A DNA stretch of 64,000 nt. It comes from Methanolobus vulcani (GTDB taxonomy: Archaea; Halobacteriota; Methanosarcinia; Methanosarcinales; Methanosarcinaceae). The number at the start of each line of letters is the position of its first letter. The stretch's first letter is position 1. Under the pieces are notes generated by a model that saw only the letters and a list, made by a program, of their open reading frames with translations, was not told where the DNA came from and ran no database searches. Position numbers and translations under genes: made by a program. The stretch covers positions 1 through 64,000 of the forward strand of contig NZ_FNCA01000010.1 of NCBI RefSeq assembly GCF_900100715.1. The letters are read 5' to 3'. This document shows, in pieces, positions 1 through 8,256 of the stretch.

Positions 1-323
1 CAAGAACCAGACCATTGGAAGTGCTTGCGGATTCTGCTTATGATGAGATACAAATCAGGAAATATCTGAGACGCAGAGCGATCAAAAGTAATATTCCTGT
101 TAATATCAGGAATAGGAAATATCCTAAAAGAGGAAGACCTACAAGACTTGAATATGAGTCATATCGGAAAAGAGGGACAATTGAACGATTCTTTGCATGG
201 TTGAAAATGGGATTCAGGAAAATAGCAAGTCGATATGAAAGGCTTAATGTTGTTTTCAAAGGACTACTGGATATTGCATGTTTTCTACTATGCTGGAAAA
301 AGTTTCAAGAGGCGTTTTGAGAT
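1..323 (+). mobile_element. Right end of an IS5-family insertion sequence, cut by the window edge
   Basis: Only the 3' part of the element is in the window. It holds the end of a DDE transposase gene, and the transposase stop codon lies inside the likely terminal inverted repeat at 313-323, whose reverse complement is ATCTCAAAACG. The decayed relative at 3786-4347 has matching ends (ATATCAAAACT on the left; ATTTCAAAACT as the complement of the right), which is how the end was placed. Sequence homologous to a histidine kinase starts at about 324-331, so the element sits inside that gene. The exact end and any target duplication cannot be fixed without the left end. Confidence 0.8.
3..320 (+). 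CDS. IS5-family DDE transposase, C-terminal part (partial)
   Basis: The frame is open to the left edge, so the N-terminal half is outside the window. The visible part has the pattern LADSAYD (second catalytic Asp of the DDE triad), then RGRP, then RGTIERFFAWLK containing the catalytic Glu in the usual Y-(2)-R-(3)-E-type arrangement, followed by RIASRYERL-like residues typical of IS5-group transposases. It catalyses cut-and-paste movement of its element. The C-terminus is intact and ends in the terminal repeat. Activity cannot be judged because the first Asp is not visible. Confidence 0.85.
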   Translation, partial: RTRPLEVLADSAYDEIQIRKYLRRRAIKSNIPVNIRNRKYPKRGRPTRLEYESYRKRGTIERFFAWLKMGFRKIASRYERLNVVFKGLLDIACFLLCWKKFQEAF

Positions 324-330
324 AGGTTCT

Positions 331-1701
331 TTCATTAATCTCACCAGCTACCTGGCTCATCAGTACGTCTGCAAACCCAATAACAGAATTAAGAGGTGTG
401 CGCAGCTCGTGACTTATATTGGCAAGAAACTCGGTCTTTGTTCTGTTTGCAGCTTCCGCATGGATCTTTGACTGAATTATTTCCTCTTCTGCTTTTTTCC
501 TTTCCGTAATATCTGTGCACATTGTAAGAATACGATTATCCGGTATTACCAGGGCTTCGATTACAAGATAAAGTTGATTTCCATTCTTGTTTTCCACTGC
601 AAACTCACCAGTAAATCTACCATTAAGTTTCAGTTGCTTGAAATCATTTTCATAATGGATCTTTTCATTTTTAGGGAACAATTCATAGAAATGCATATTA
701 AGTATATTTTTTCTGGAATATCCTGTAATTCTACAAGCTACAGGATTCACATCTATGCATTTTCCTTCAAAATCAAGAATAAAAATAGGTTGAGGTGAGG
801 CATTTACATATGTCCTGTACTTTTCCTCGCTTTCCTGCAACGCTTTTTGTGCTATTCTTTCCCTGTGAATGTCGACAGCCATCTCGAATCTGACCATGCG
901 TCCGTCAGGCCATTCAATAGCTTTGTCGATGCAGCGATACCAGCGTTTATTTTTACTATTCTGTGTTTCCCAGACATGGGCTTTTCCAGTATTTTCTCCG
1001 AAAATCAAATGATTTGTACAGAATGAGCATGGAAAATCAATTCCCTGAAGGGCTTTGTAGCATTTTTCACCTACAATATCGTCTCCCATATCTTTTTTAA
1101 TTGCCCGGTTAGCAAAAAGAAGTTCGTAGGTAGCAGGGTCAGCAACGTATGCTGGGTCATCGAATGCTTCTATTACTGAAAGAAGCTGTTCATGCGCTCT
1201 GGCAAGGTCCTCCTCTTCTTTTCTTTGAAGAGTAATGTCCCTGCTTATTCCCATAGTGCCAATGAATTCATTTTTTTCAGTATAAAGAGGTGCCTTATAA
1301 GTTTCAAAGAACCTTTTTATTCCATCAGGAAAAGTAACCCACTCTTCATTTCGATTGGGTTGTTTTTCCATGATGACTTTTTTATCAATTATTCGAACTG
1401 AATCAGCATCATCTTTGCTGAGGAAATCGTAATCTGTTTTGCCGATAATATCTTCTATTTTCATTCCGAATGATTTTGCCAATTCAGAGTTACAAAGAAG
1501 ATATTTTCCATTTTCATCTTTCCAATAGACAAGTTCAGGTACTGATTTTAATAGTCCTTCAAGCAAGACATTTTTCCGGGTCAATTCCTCTTCTTTATCT
1601 TTTTTAAAGGTATCAAAGGATAACTCTAACTCATTAACCAGTTTCTTAAGATCTTGATTCTCTTTCTCAAGTTTTCCATCCGATAATTCATCCGTTGTCA
1701 T
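331..1701 (-). pseudogene. Multi-PAS sensor histidine kinase truncated by an IS insertion
   Basis: Starts at ATG 1701. Residues 10-50 look coiled-coil; PAS1 is about 50-160, PAS2 about 170-285, PAS3 about 295-400, and a HisKA dimerisation domain begins at about 415 with the phospho-accepting His431 in ISHELRTPLN. PAS2 carries a CX10CX2C cluster (C214, C225, C228). After GEINE (about residue 457) the homology stops; the frame runs on into the IS element and stops near 256 after about 24 foreign residues. The whole HATPase domain is missing, so autophosphorylation from this gene product is not expected. The intact kinase at 42.4-44.1 kb shows what should follow the H-box. Sensory ligand unknown. 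Confidence 0.88.
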
Positions 1702-1728
1702 AGTAATTCCGGGAATAAAATTTATAGC

Positions 1729-2637
1729 CTATTTCTTTATGAAATCGATTATTTCGATGACAAGTTCCATTGTTTCTTCAATTTTAAGAGCCTGAATGTT
1801 TTCTCTTTTAGGGATAGCTCCGAAGCTATGAGATTCCGGTTTTTTCTTAGGTTCCATCGGAATAATAAGTTCTATCAAATAATCGATAGCTTCAGGGTTT
1901 ATATCGAAGTCCTGTTTTTTTTCAGAGAGCGCTTTTAGCAATTCTTCTGTACCCCTGAAATCTTTTTTCAGATAATCGTAGTAAAGTGACCTGTGGCCTT
2001 CACTTGGAAGGGGAAAATTACTTCTGATGAGGTCTACCAGAAGGCTATTTATGAGTCTTTTTGATAATTCAAGACTTGCCATGTAAAATCCCTGTTTAAA
2101 ACAGGTGTTTATTTCTGTGCGGATAGAATTGTAATGCTCATCAAAAAAATCAAGATCTATCAATTTATTCTGTCTTATAATTGATGATGAGTCCACTCTA
2201 TGTATCGGGTTAATTTTGACAAAACTTTCCATGTCGAAAGTAAAATCGCTAGTTCTTGCAACGGATGCCTGTAAAATGGATATCTGCTCATTCACTCTTT
2301 TAGAGATTATAGTATCTGTATAGTTTTTTGGTCTGTCCTTAAAATAGATTCCATGGATATAGTCCTGTACAGTATATGTGTATTCATTCATTCCTGAACG
2401 TTTGTTAGTATGATACAGACTTTCAAATCTGGTAGCCTTGTCCGGCACCATACTACGAATAAGCGGAAGGCATTTGTTATACCATTTTACATATTCCGAA
2501 GTGAAGATATTACGATTTTTCTGGTATTCATACTCGTTATTAGCAGACATCTCTTCAAGCAGTTCCAGCAGCCTTTCTCCTGTATTCAAAAGACCAGAGA
2601 TATCTTTTCTTGACATGTCGATCGAGTTCTGTCCCAT
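1729..2637 (-). CDS. Conserved hypothetical protein, possibly co-transcribed with the kinase
   Basis: About 302 residues, no signal peptide or membrane segment, rich in charged residues and predicted mostly helical. I recognise no domain. The N-terminal third (LERLLELLEEM-like) and the C-terminus (ETMELVIEIIDFIKK) look like amphipathic helices. It lies 27 bp upstream of the broken histidine kinase on the same strand, which suggests one transcript and perhaps a role linked to that signalling protein. Two adjacent ATGs at 2640 and 2637 are possible; neither has a strong ribosome site. An AT-only stretch (2641-2675) upstream could hold the promoter. Function unknown. Confidence 0.7.
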   Translation of the reverse strand: MGQNSIDMSRKDISGLLNTGERLLELLEEMSANNEYEYQKNRNIFTSEYVKWYNKCLPLIRSMVPDKATRFESLYHTNKRSGMNEYTYTVQDYIHGIYFKDRPKNYTDTIISKRVNEQISILQASVARTSDFTFDMESFVKINPIHRVDSSSIIRQNKLIDLDFFDEHYNSIRTEINTCFKQGFYMASLELSKRLINSLLVDLIRSNFPLPSEGHRSLYYDYLKKDFRGTEELLKALSEKKQDFDINPEAIDYLIELIIPMEPKKKPESHSFGAIPKRENIQALKIEETMELVIEIIDFIKK

Positions 2638-2759
2638 CACATAATATATTACATTTCTTATAATATATAATATATATTCACTAAAAAAAGAATGAACAGA
2701 GTTTTATTCTATCATACCAACATATTTCATATATTTTGAATAGAAGGAGTGTTGTGGAA

Positions 2760-3740
2760 ATGGATGTTCTTTGGCTTGACCAGTCTGATGTCAGAAGTGT
2801 TATAGATATGCCTCTTACCCTGTCTGCTGTGGAGAATGGTTTCAGGGAGCATGGCCTTAAAAAAGTGCAGATGCCTCCGAAATCCTATCTTTATTTTGAG
2901 AAGCACAATGGTGATCTGCGTACCATGCCATCGTTTATGGAAGAAAAGGACATTGCAGGTGTCAAAATTGTCAACGTTCACCCTGATAACCGTGAAAAAG
3001 GTCTTCCAACGGTGATGGCTGTGATAGTTCTCAATTCCACAGAAACCGGTGCTCCTCTTGCGATCATGGACGGTACGCATGTAACTGATATGAGAACCGG
3101 TGCTGCAGGCGGAGTTGCTGCAAAATATCTTGCACGCAAAGATTCACATGTGGTCGGAATGGTTGGCACAGGAGGCCAGGCCAGAACTCAACTGCTGGCA
3201 TTGTCAGAAGTTATGGATGTAGAGGAAGTTAAGATCACCTGCAGGAATATTGCTCACTGTGAGTCCTTTGAAAAGGATATGAAAAAAGTGGTCAATTGTG
3301 ACTTTACTCGAAAGGAAAGTATTAAGGATGTATGTAACTGTGATGTCCTTGTAACGACCACTCCTGTGAGAGAACCGGTTGTGAAGGCCGAATGGATCCA
3401 TGAAGGCACACATATCAATGCCATAGGTGCTGACGCCATGGGTAAGCAGGAACTTGAATCCTCAATTATGAAAAAAGCAAGGATAATTGTTGACGATATT
3501 GTCCAGGCATCCCATTCAGGAGAGGTGAATGTACCGCTGTCTCAGGGAATTATCTCTGAATCAGATATCCATGCCGAACTTGGTGAAGTGGTCGCAGGAG
3601 TAAAAAAAGGTCGTCTTTCTGATGAGGATATTACTATATTTGATTCAACGGGGCTTGCAGTGCAGGATCTTGTGACTGCAAATATTGCTTATACAAAAGC
3701 TGTGGAGCTGGGTATCGGGAAAAAGATGAAGTTGTTCTGA
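2760..3740 (+). CDS. Ornithine cyclodeaminase / mu-crystallin family dehydrogenase (archaeal alanine dehydrogenase-like)
   Basis: About 326 residues of the NAD-dependent ornithine cyclodeaminase/mu-crystallin family. Members include archaeal alanine dehydrogenase (pyruvate plus ammonia to alanine) and ornithine cyclodeaminase (ornithine to proline plus ammonia). Visible marks: GVKIVN with the likely catalytic Lys69, MDGTHVTDMRTGAAGG at about 104-118, and the Rossmann motif GTGGQA at 136-141. The ATG at 2760 is chosen because GGAG at 2746-2749 is spaced 10 bases from it; an in-frame TTG at 2736 lacks such a site. It is transcribed away from the kinase pair. Substrate is unresolved; alanine dehydrogenase is the better guess for a methanogen. 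Confidence 0.85.
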   Translation: MDVLWLDQSDVRSVIDMPLTLSAVENGFREHGLKKVQMPPKSYLYFEKHNGDLRTMPSFMEEKDIAGVKIVNVHPDNREKGLPTVMAVIVLNSTETGAPLAIMDGTHVTDMRTGAAGGVAAKYLARKDSHVVGMVGTGGQARTQLLALSEVMDVEEVKITCRNIAHCESFEKDMKKVVNCDFTRKESIKDVCNCDVLVTTTPVREPVVKAEWIHEGTHINAIGADAMGKQELESSIMKKARIIVDDIVQASHSGEVNVPLSQGIISESDIHAELGEVVAGVKKGRLSDEDITIFDSTGLAVQDLVTANIAYTKAVELGIGKKMKLF

Positions 3741-3785
3741 TCACTGTTGATTGGAAAACGATATTTTCTATTTTTTATTGAACTC

Positions 3786-4347
3786 ATATCAAAACTATAA
3801 ATGCTATTTCACAGGATTTTATTGTGGAAATACTAGTGGAATTCAGAGAACTCTCTGATGAGTAATGGAAGCTTATTCGACTGCATTTACCACCATAACC
3901 AATAAATGAGAGAAAGAGAGCTGATGACCATAAGGTCATCAATGGTATTCTCTTAATTCTAATAACTAGATGGAGATGGGGGAGATATGCCAACTAGTTA
4001 TGCTTCTCTCCAGTCATTGACTTGAAAAAGTTTAAAAGATAGTCAAAAGTAGGAGTATGGAGTGAGATAATAGAATACCTAAAGGATTGTCACTTATCAG
4101 AAAGGTAAGTTTTCTATGGATATTGTTTGTGTTGATAGTGTTTCATGGAAATTAAAAATGGGAGAGAATTCCTAATGCAATGCATACAAAAAAGAAGGGA
4201 CAATAGAACTATTCTTTGCATGGTTGAAAAAGGTATTCAGGAAAATAGCAAGCAGATACTAGAAGGCTAAATATGGTTTTCAGAGGACTGCCGGACATTA
4301 CATGTTTTTTACTGTATTGGTATAAATTTCAAAAAGAGTTTTGAAAT
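3786..4347 (+). mobile_element. Decayed IS5-family element, related to the copy at the left edge
   Basis: A degenerate relative of the edge element. The ends ATATCAAAACT (3786-3796) and the complement of ATTTCAAAACT (4337-4347) match in 10 of 11 bases. Inside, three blocks of transposase coding sequence can be read in order: an N-terminal block from 3839 (RELSDE-stop-WKLIRLHLPP, then RADDHKVINGIL), a middle block near 4116 (MDIVCVDSVS, around the first catalytic Asp) and a C-terminal block from about 4187 (EGTIELFFAWLKK). Stops at 3863, 3896 and 3995, frame changes and an internal deletion make it non-functional. The last 150 bases are about 80 percent identical to the edge copy by eye. Confidence 0.8.
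3839..4343 (+). pseudogene. IS5-family transposase remnant
   Basis: Transposase pseudogene of the decayed element. The N-terminal domain is readable in one frame apart from TAA at 3863, TAA at 3896 and TAG at 3995. The block with the first DDE aspartate (VCVDSVS) is in another frame near 4116-4145. The segment containing the second Asp is deleted, and the C-terminal block with the catalytic Glu (about 4187-4343) has a further in-frame stop near 4260. It explains why this 700-bp stretch has no intact gene. Confidence 0.75.
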
Positions 4348-4514
4348 TGGTTCGAGTAATAGTTGGTTAATTCAGTAACAGTTTGATAATATGGCCATAA
4401 GTTTTATTATAAATTGTGTAAATCTTTTTTTGCTGTATTATAAATACAGTGGGGTTGTTGTCGACTGACAAATCCATAAAAAACCTTCTCTGTATGAAAA
4501 TCTATAAAGTTATG

Positions 4515-4574
4515 GGTTTTTGTCAAAGAGGTATGGGGTACTAAGGTTTTTGTCAAAGAGGTATGGGGTACTAA
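4515..4574 (+). repeat. Perfect 30-bp tandem duplication directly upstream of the protease start
   Basis: Two identical 30-bp units, 4515-4544 and 4545-4574, ending two bases before the ATG at 4577. Each unit carries the purine-rich segment AAAGAGGTATGGGG that could serve as a ribosome site, so the leader of the protease gene has it twice. A recent slippage event or contingency repeat is possible. Confidence 0.95.
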
Positions 4575-4576
4575 AT

Positions 4577-5464
4577 ATGAATACAAAGAAAACAACTTTA
4601 AGCACACTGCTTGTTATTATGCTTGTTTTGGGCACTGTATTAATTCCAGCAGTAAGCGCAAAAAACACAAGTAAAGAAAAGAACCAAGAATCCAATATAA
4701 TATTGGATAAAGACGAAATTGATATAAGTAAACTTTCAACAGATGAAATTCGTGAACTAGCGAAAACAAATGAAAGTGTGAGAAAACTTGTTGAAGAGGA
4801 TATGAAAATTCAACTTGTCAACATCGAAAGCTTTGAAGATATAAGCTGTCTTCCTGATAACTATCCTGAAGACCTCAAAAACCAATCCATAACTCAAATG
4901 AAATCAGATCAACTGGCAAATTCTGATATTTCAACAAGAAGCACAATTAATGTTTATGTATGGATTGTCGCAGACGAAGAATACAGGAGTTATTTTGGTG
5001 ACGACTGGCAAAGCAAAGCATACAACACAATCGAAGGCGCAGACGATGCATTCTATAGTAATCATGACATTAACTTCATAGTTCAGAAATACTCTGAATG
5101 GGATAGTTCATATACAACTGATACATTAGAATTAATGGCAGAAGCACAAAGCGAAATGGGTTGGGATTCTAATCAACAGGGTTGTGATATGATGGCCATT
5201 TTCACAAACCAATATATCGATCATTGGGGTCGTGCAGAATCTATCAATTACTATGGAGGCGACGCATGGATAATGAAACATCAAGGAACTGCCTCAACAG
5301 ATTGGCATCTAGCACAGCATGAAGCTTCTCATAACTATGGTTGTCCAGACCATGGATATGTCACTAGCCCAACTTGCATAATGACCTATACGTACATGTT
5401 CTTAACAGATGACTGGTGCAGTACTTGTGATAGTACTATCGAAACAAACAGAAACCACCTTTAA
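4577..5464 (+). CDS. Secreted zinc metalloprotease (metzincin-like) with Cys-rich active-site region
   Basis: 295 residues. Residues 1-27 are a signal peptide (Lys-rich start, hydrophobic core, cleavage after AVSA), so the protein is exported. A charged pro-region of about 110 residues precedes the catalytic domain. The zinc site is H248-E-A-S-H252-N-Y-G255-C-P-D258-H259, that is HEXXHXXG with D258 or H259 as third ligand, followed by a Met-turn candidate C267-I-M269. Four cysteines (256, 267, 281, 284) crowd this region, in a spacing that recalls archaemetzincins but with Asp-His in the third ligand place as in snapalysin-type enzymes. ATG 4577 is preferred over an upstream TTG because the signal peptide starts there. 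Substrate unknown. Confidence 0.85.
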   Translation: MNTKKTTLSTLLVIMLVLGTVLIPAVSAKNTSKEKNQESNIILDKDEIDISKLSTDEIRELAKTNESVRKLVEEDMKIQLVNIESFEDISCLPDNYPEDLKNQSITQMKSDQLANSDISTRSTINVYVWIVADEEYRSYFGDDWQSKAYNTIEGADDAFYSNHDINFIVQKYSEWDSSYTTDTLELMAEAQSEMGWDSNQQGCDMMAIFTNQYIDHWGRAESINYYGGDAWIMKHQGTASTDWHLAQHEASHNYGCPDHGYVTSPTCIMTYTYMFLTDDWCSTCDSTIETNRNHL

Positions 5465-5472
5465 AACCTTTT

Positions 5473-5501
5473 TGATGTAGAACCCTCTACATCATATTTT
5501 T
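5473..5501 (+). terminator. Hairpin plus T-run after the protease gene
   Basis: A 9-bp perfect stem (5473-5481 with 5486-5494) with a 4-base loop is followed by a T-rich stretch at 5497-5501. It begins 8 bases after the protease stop codon. Confidence 0.75.
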
Positions 5502-5623
5502 ATAAAGTATTGCCAATAATTATGTATCATAATAAATAAAAGAACAAACATTTTGTAAATTCCATCAAAAAAAACATGTATGATGTTTAAACATATTTCC
5601 TTTTTATATGTGAGGGTAACAAA

Positions 5624-5971
5624 ATGACAAACAGAAATTTAAAAATCATTATAATCGGGATTATAGTCGTTATTTTATTATTGTTTGTTTTTCTGGCAAT
5701 ACACAATTCAAACCCTGGTCTTTCAATTAAAGCAAAACAACTCTCGGAAGAACCAAGTTCTTTCTTAGAATTAACGCCTGATGAACTAAATACCTACCCC
5801 TATATACAAAAAGCGATATCCTCGCCAGGAGAAGAAATTAAAGTACCAATAAAAGATCAAGAAGCCATTAATAGAGTCGAGAATTTTGGCTCCCTCTTAG
5901 AAGACAATAATACTCATTTTATCAAAGTTAATGATAAATATTATACTCTTTATGTTGGGTGGGCAACTTAG
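5624..5971 (+). CDS. Small membrane-anchored hypothetical protein
   Basis: 115 residues. A single strongly hydrophobic segment (residues 8-26) follows a short basic N-terminus, so it is an N-terminally anchored protein with an external domain of about 85 residues, ending in an aromatic stretch (YYTLYVGW). GAGGGT at 5613-5618 gives a ribosome site. It is separated from the protease by a terminator and 130 bp. No family was recognised. The external domain contains LTPDELN and several Glu/Asp residues. Function unknown. Confidence 0.7.
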   Translation: MTNRNLKIIIIGIIVVILLLFVFLAIHNSNPGLSIKAKQLSEEPSSFLELTPDELNTYPYIQKAISSPGEEIKVPIKDQEAINRVENFGSLLEDNNTHFIKVNDKYYTLYVGWAT

Positions 5972-6081
5972 TCACTATATTTAAATCATATATTGGAAAG
6001 ATATAGATTCTCATGTTTTCCTGTCAAAACAATGCATAAATTTAAAACTATAAAAAACATTGAATATGATGGTAAATATTC

Positions 6082-6399
6082 TTATACTTTTTCATACGTG
6101 TCTCCTGTAGAAAGGTTCTCGATCTTATAAGCTATCATTACTTTTCCATTGATACCTATATTTCCTCCATATTCCATTGAACCGGCAATACGGAGTCTGT
6201 CATTTCTCACCACAGGGCAGATGCCATAATATAATACAACAAGCCTGTGCGCATCATGTTCAACTGAAAAGATGCTCACATATTTGTTTTTAAGCCATCC
6301 AAATACTATTATTATCGGAATCCCCCAAAAATATGATATTCTATAGATTATATTAGAGTCTGTGACTGCATAGGCTTCTATTGGTTCGTCTTCATTCAT
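6082..6399 (-). CDS. Small hypothetical protein with one hydrophobic segment
   Basis: 105 residues. A hydrophobic stretch at about 20-36 (YFWGIPIIIVFGWLK) could be a membrane segment; the rest is predicted to be beta-rich (RLVVLYYGICPVVRNDRLRI). No family was recognised. It is alone on its strand between two plus-strand genes. Base composition is similar to its neighbours. Start at ATG 6399 without a clear ribosome site. Confidence 0.55.
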   Translation of the reverse strand: MNEDEPIEAYAVTDSNIIYRISYFWGIPIIIVFGWLKNKYVSIFSVEHDAHRLVVLYYGICPVVRNDRLRIAGSMEYGGNIGINGKVMIAYKIENLSTGDTYEKV

Positions 6400-6529
6400 A
6401 ATTTTTCATCTACGGAGTTTACTTTTTATCAGAAGATGTATGTAAATCATCATTTATAAAATAATTTATTGATTATGCTAATTATTTACATTTATCTTTT
6501 TTTTGTGTTTCTTTCAGATTTTCTGATGC

Positions 6530-7204
6530 ATGAAATACTTATACAAAAAACAAACTATGATTATTGTGGAAGAACCTGAAGAAGATAATGAAGAGGATTT
6601 CGAAACTGAAAACTTCTCAGAACTTATTAAATATACACTTCCCGGATATGTTGTGGGTTTGATTGCAGGGGTACTTCTGGATGTATATGGTTACCAGCGA
6701 AGTCCTGTAGGACAATGGCTGGTAAGGACCCTGGCAGGTGAAGGAGAAAGTATATTCGAGGGAATCTATTCCATACGCCAACATTTCAAACCCAGCAGTC
6801 AGACAATGGCAGAAGCTTATGGATGGGGTAAACTTTTTGGTATTGCTGTTCCCTGGGTAATTGATCTTGGAAGCCGGCTTGCAGGGGTTGATGTCTACGG
6901 CATTGAAGGATTCTACATACCTTATTTCTATGCTCTCAGTGATCAGATAGGAGCTAACATATCAGGCATGTTTTTCTTGAAAAGAAAGGAAGGTTCATGG
7001 AATGAAGCTTTTAACAGATACATTCATCATCCGGTTATGCTTGCAAGTCTTGGTGTTATATTAATTGTCCCGATAGGTCTTTTAAGTGCACGTTTTCTCG
7101 GATTCAGTCCTACTACACAGACTTTTACAGCTCTGGAAACAATCACAGCTAACCTCTGCTGGATCCCACCTCTTGTAGGTTGGTATATAGAACGGCAAAA
7201 ATAA
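6530..7204 (+). CDS. Conserved hypothetical membrane protein
   Basis: 224 residues. An acidic N-terminal segment (about residues 14-30, many Glu/Asp) precedes three to four hydrophobic segments at about 40-60, 107-125, 165-188 and 200-218. It contains [14 protein letters not shown] and a Gly-rich helix [14 protein letters not shown] do not recognise a named family. ATG at 6530 and an in-frame ATG nine codons later are both possible starts. No partner genes in the same orientation are close enough to suggest an operon. Confidence 0.65.
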   Translation: MKYLYKKQTMIIVEEPEEDNEEDFETENFSELIKYTLPGYVVGLIAGVLLDVYGYQRSPVGQWLVRTLAGEGESIFEGIYSIRQHFKPSSQTMAEAYGWGKLFGIAVPWVIDLGSRLAGVDVYGIEGFYIPYFYALSDQIGANISGMFFLKRKEGSWNEAFNRYIHHPVMLASLGVILIVPIGLLSARFLGFSPTTQTFTALETITANLCWIPPLVGWYIERQK

Positions 7205-7289
7205 TACATTTTCATGCTTTTTTGTAATCTAATTAACCTCTTTTTCCATAACTGCTAAAAACAGGTATAAATTTGCAGTTAAACATAAT

Positions 7290-7297
7290 CTTTATAT
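7290..7297 (+). promoter_or_regulatory. TATA box of the secreted PepSY-like/ArsR locus
   Basis: CTTTATAT-type box about 27 bases before the centre of the palindrome at 7312-7337, which would place transcription start inside that palindrome. Confidence 0.6.
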
Positions 7298-7311
7298 ACT
7301 CATCTATCATA

Positions 7312-7337
7312 CATATGTAGCATCAAGGCTACATATG
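7312..7337. promoter_or_regulatory. Perfect 10-bp inverted repeat, likely repressor operator
   Basis: CATATGTAGC (7312-7321) and GCTACATATG (7328-7337) are exact inverted copies separated by 6 bases. The site sits where the TATA box at 7290 predicts transcription to begin, and 39 bases before the first codon of the secreted protein. That is a standard position for repression in archaea. The natural candidate for the binding protein is the winged-helix regulator encoded at 8257-8550. Confidence 0.7.
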
Positions 7338-7376
7338 CAGGATGATATATTTCTGCAATTCATGAAGGTGTAAAAA

Positions 7377-7880
7377 ATGAGAAAAACTACAACAATACTC
7401 CTTGCTGGAATGCTCATTGCAGCAATTGCAGGGATTGGAATGGCAAGTGCAGCAACAGATGAGAACGGTGACACTACTTTCTTCGGGCAGATGTATGGAT
7501 GGGCAGGACAATGTGTCGGATATGCTAACGGATATATGAACGGTTATGGATATGCTGACTGTCCGGTATACGGAGCATATGCAACTGACGGGGAAGCAGT
7601 TGATATTGCAGTAGGCAATGTCAATGATGCTATTGCGATCGCAGAAGATACAACAGGACAGGCAATATCAGAATCCGATGTCTACCAGATGGGCAGATGG
7701 TGGGTATTTTCCTATACTGAAAATGATACTGTCAAGCAGGGCCGTATCGATGCGTATACCGGTGATGTCATAGAAGATTTCTATGCAGGTTCCACATATC
7801 AGGGTCAGTACTATCAGGGCGGACGTGGAATGCGTGGGAGCAGCTATGGTGGATACGGTGGCTGTGGTTATAGATACTGA
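7377..7880 (+). CDS. Secreted Gly/Tyr-rich protein with a PepSY-like domain
   Basis: 167 residues. Signal peptide at 1-25 with cleavage after ASA. The mature protein begins with a Gly/Tyr-rich segment containing two Cys, then a segment of about 75 residues that looks like a PepSY domain (A-regular helix AVDIAVGNVNDAIAIAEDTT, then WWVFSYTENDTVKQGRIDAYTGDVI), and ends in a Gly/Tyr tail (GGYGGCGY). PepSY domains occur in secreted proteins and protease pro-regions and often bind or inhibit partners. Ribosome site GGTG at 7367-7370. It leads a three-gene group with a small membrane protein and an ArsR-type regulator, all downstream of one operator. Confidence 0.75.
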   Translation: MRKTTTILLAGMLIAAIAGIGMASAATDENGDTTFFGQMYGWAGQCVGYANGYMNGYGYADCPVYGAYATDGEAVDIAVGNVNDAIAIAEDTTGQAISESDVYQMGRWWVFSYTENDTVKQGRIDAYTGDVIEDFYAGSTYQGQYYQGGRGMRGSSYGGYGGCGYRY

Positions 7881-7987
7881 TTCTTGCCTGTCGATTCAAT
7901 AAACGAGTGTGGAAGGCCAAAAAGTAGTAATACTTTTCTTTCCATATACTCTTTGTTAATAATATAATTTTTAAAGGTGAAAATTAA

Positions 7988-8200
7988 ATGATGGGCAGCA
8001 GCATGTATGGTTACGGAATATGGGGTCTTCTTTTGAACATACTGATCATCATTGCCATTGTATGGGTGGTGGTTGCAGTTCTCAATAAATCCGATTCCGG
8101 AAGTTCTGATAATAATGATCGTCTGGCAAGGGTTGAAAAAGATGTGGAAGACGTAAAGAAGATGGTTCAGGACATTAAAGAAAAACTTGATGAGATCTAG
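7988..8200 (+). CDS. Small membrane protein with C-terminal coiled coil
   Basis: 70 residues. A short Gly/Tyr-containing start (MMGSSMYGYGIWG) echoes the tail of the preceding secreted protein. Residues 12-32 form a transmembrane segment, followed by a Ser/Asp/Asn linker and a heptad-like helix at 42-70 (RLARVEKDVEDVKKMVQDIK). Ribosome site AAGGTGA at 7974-7980. It lies between the secreted protein and the regulator and is probably co-transcribed. It may act as a membrane anchor or multimerising partner; that is a guess. Confidence 0.75.
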   Translation: MMGSSMYGYGIWGLLLNILIIIAIVWVVVAVLNKSDSGSSDNNDRLARVEKDVEDVKKMVQDIKEKLDEI

Positions 8201-8256
8201 GTCTATTATCTATTCTCTAATTCAACATTACAGAACTAAGTACAGCAGGTTCTCAA

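Noticed and set aside
3784-3993. Minus-strand ORF of 69 codons
   Set aside because: It is antisense to the readable N-terminal part of the decayed transposase and has no ribosome site.
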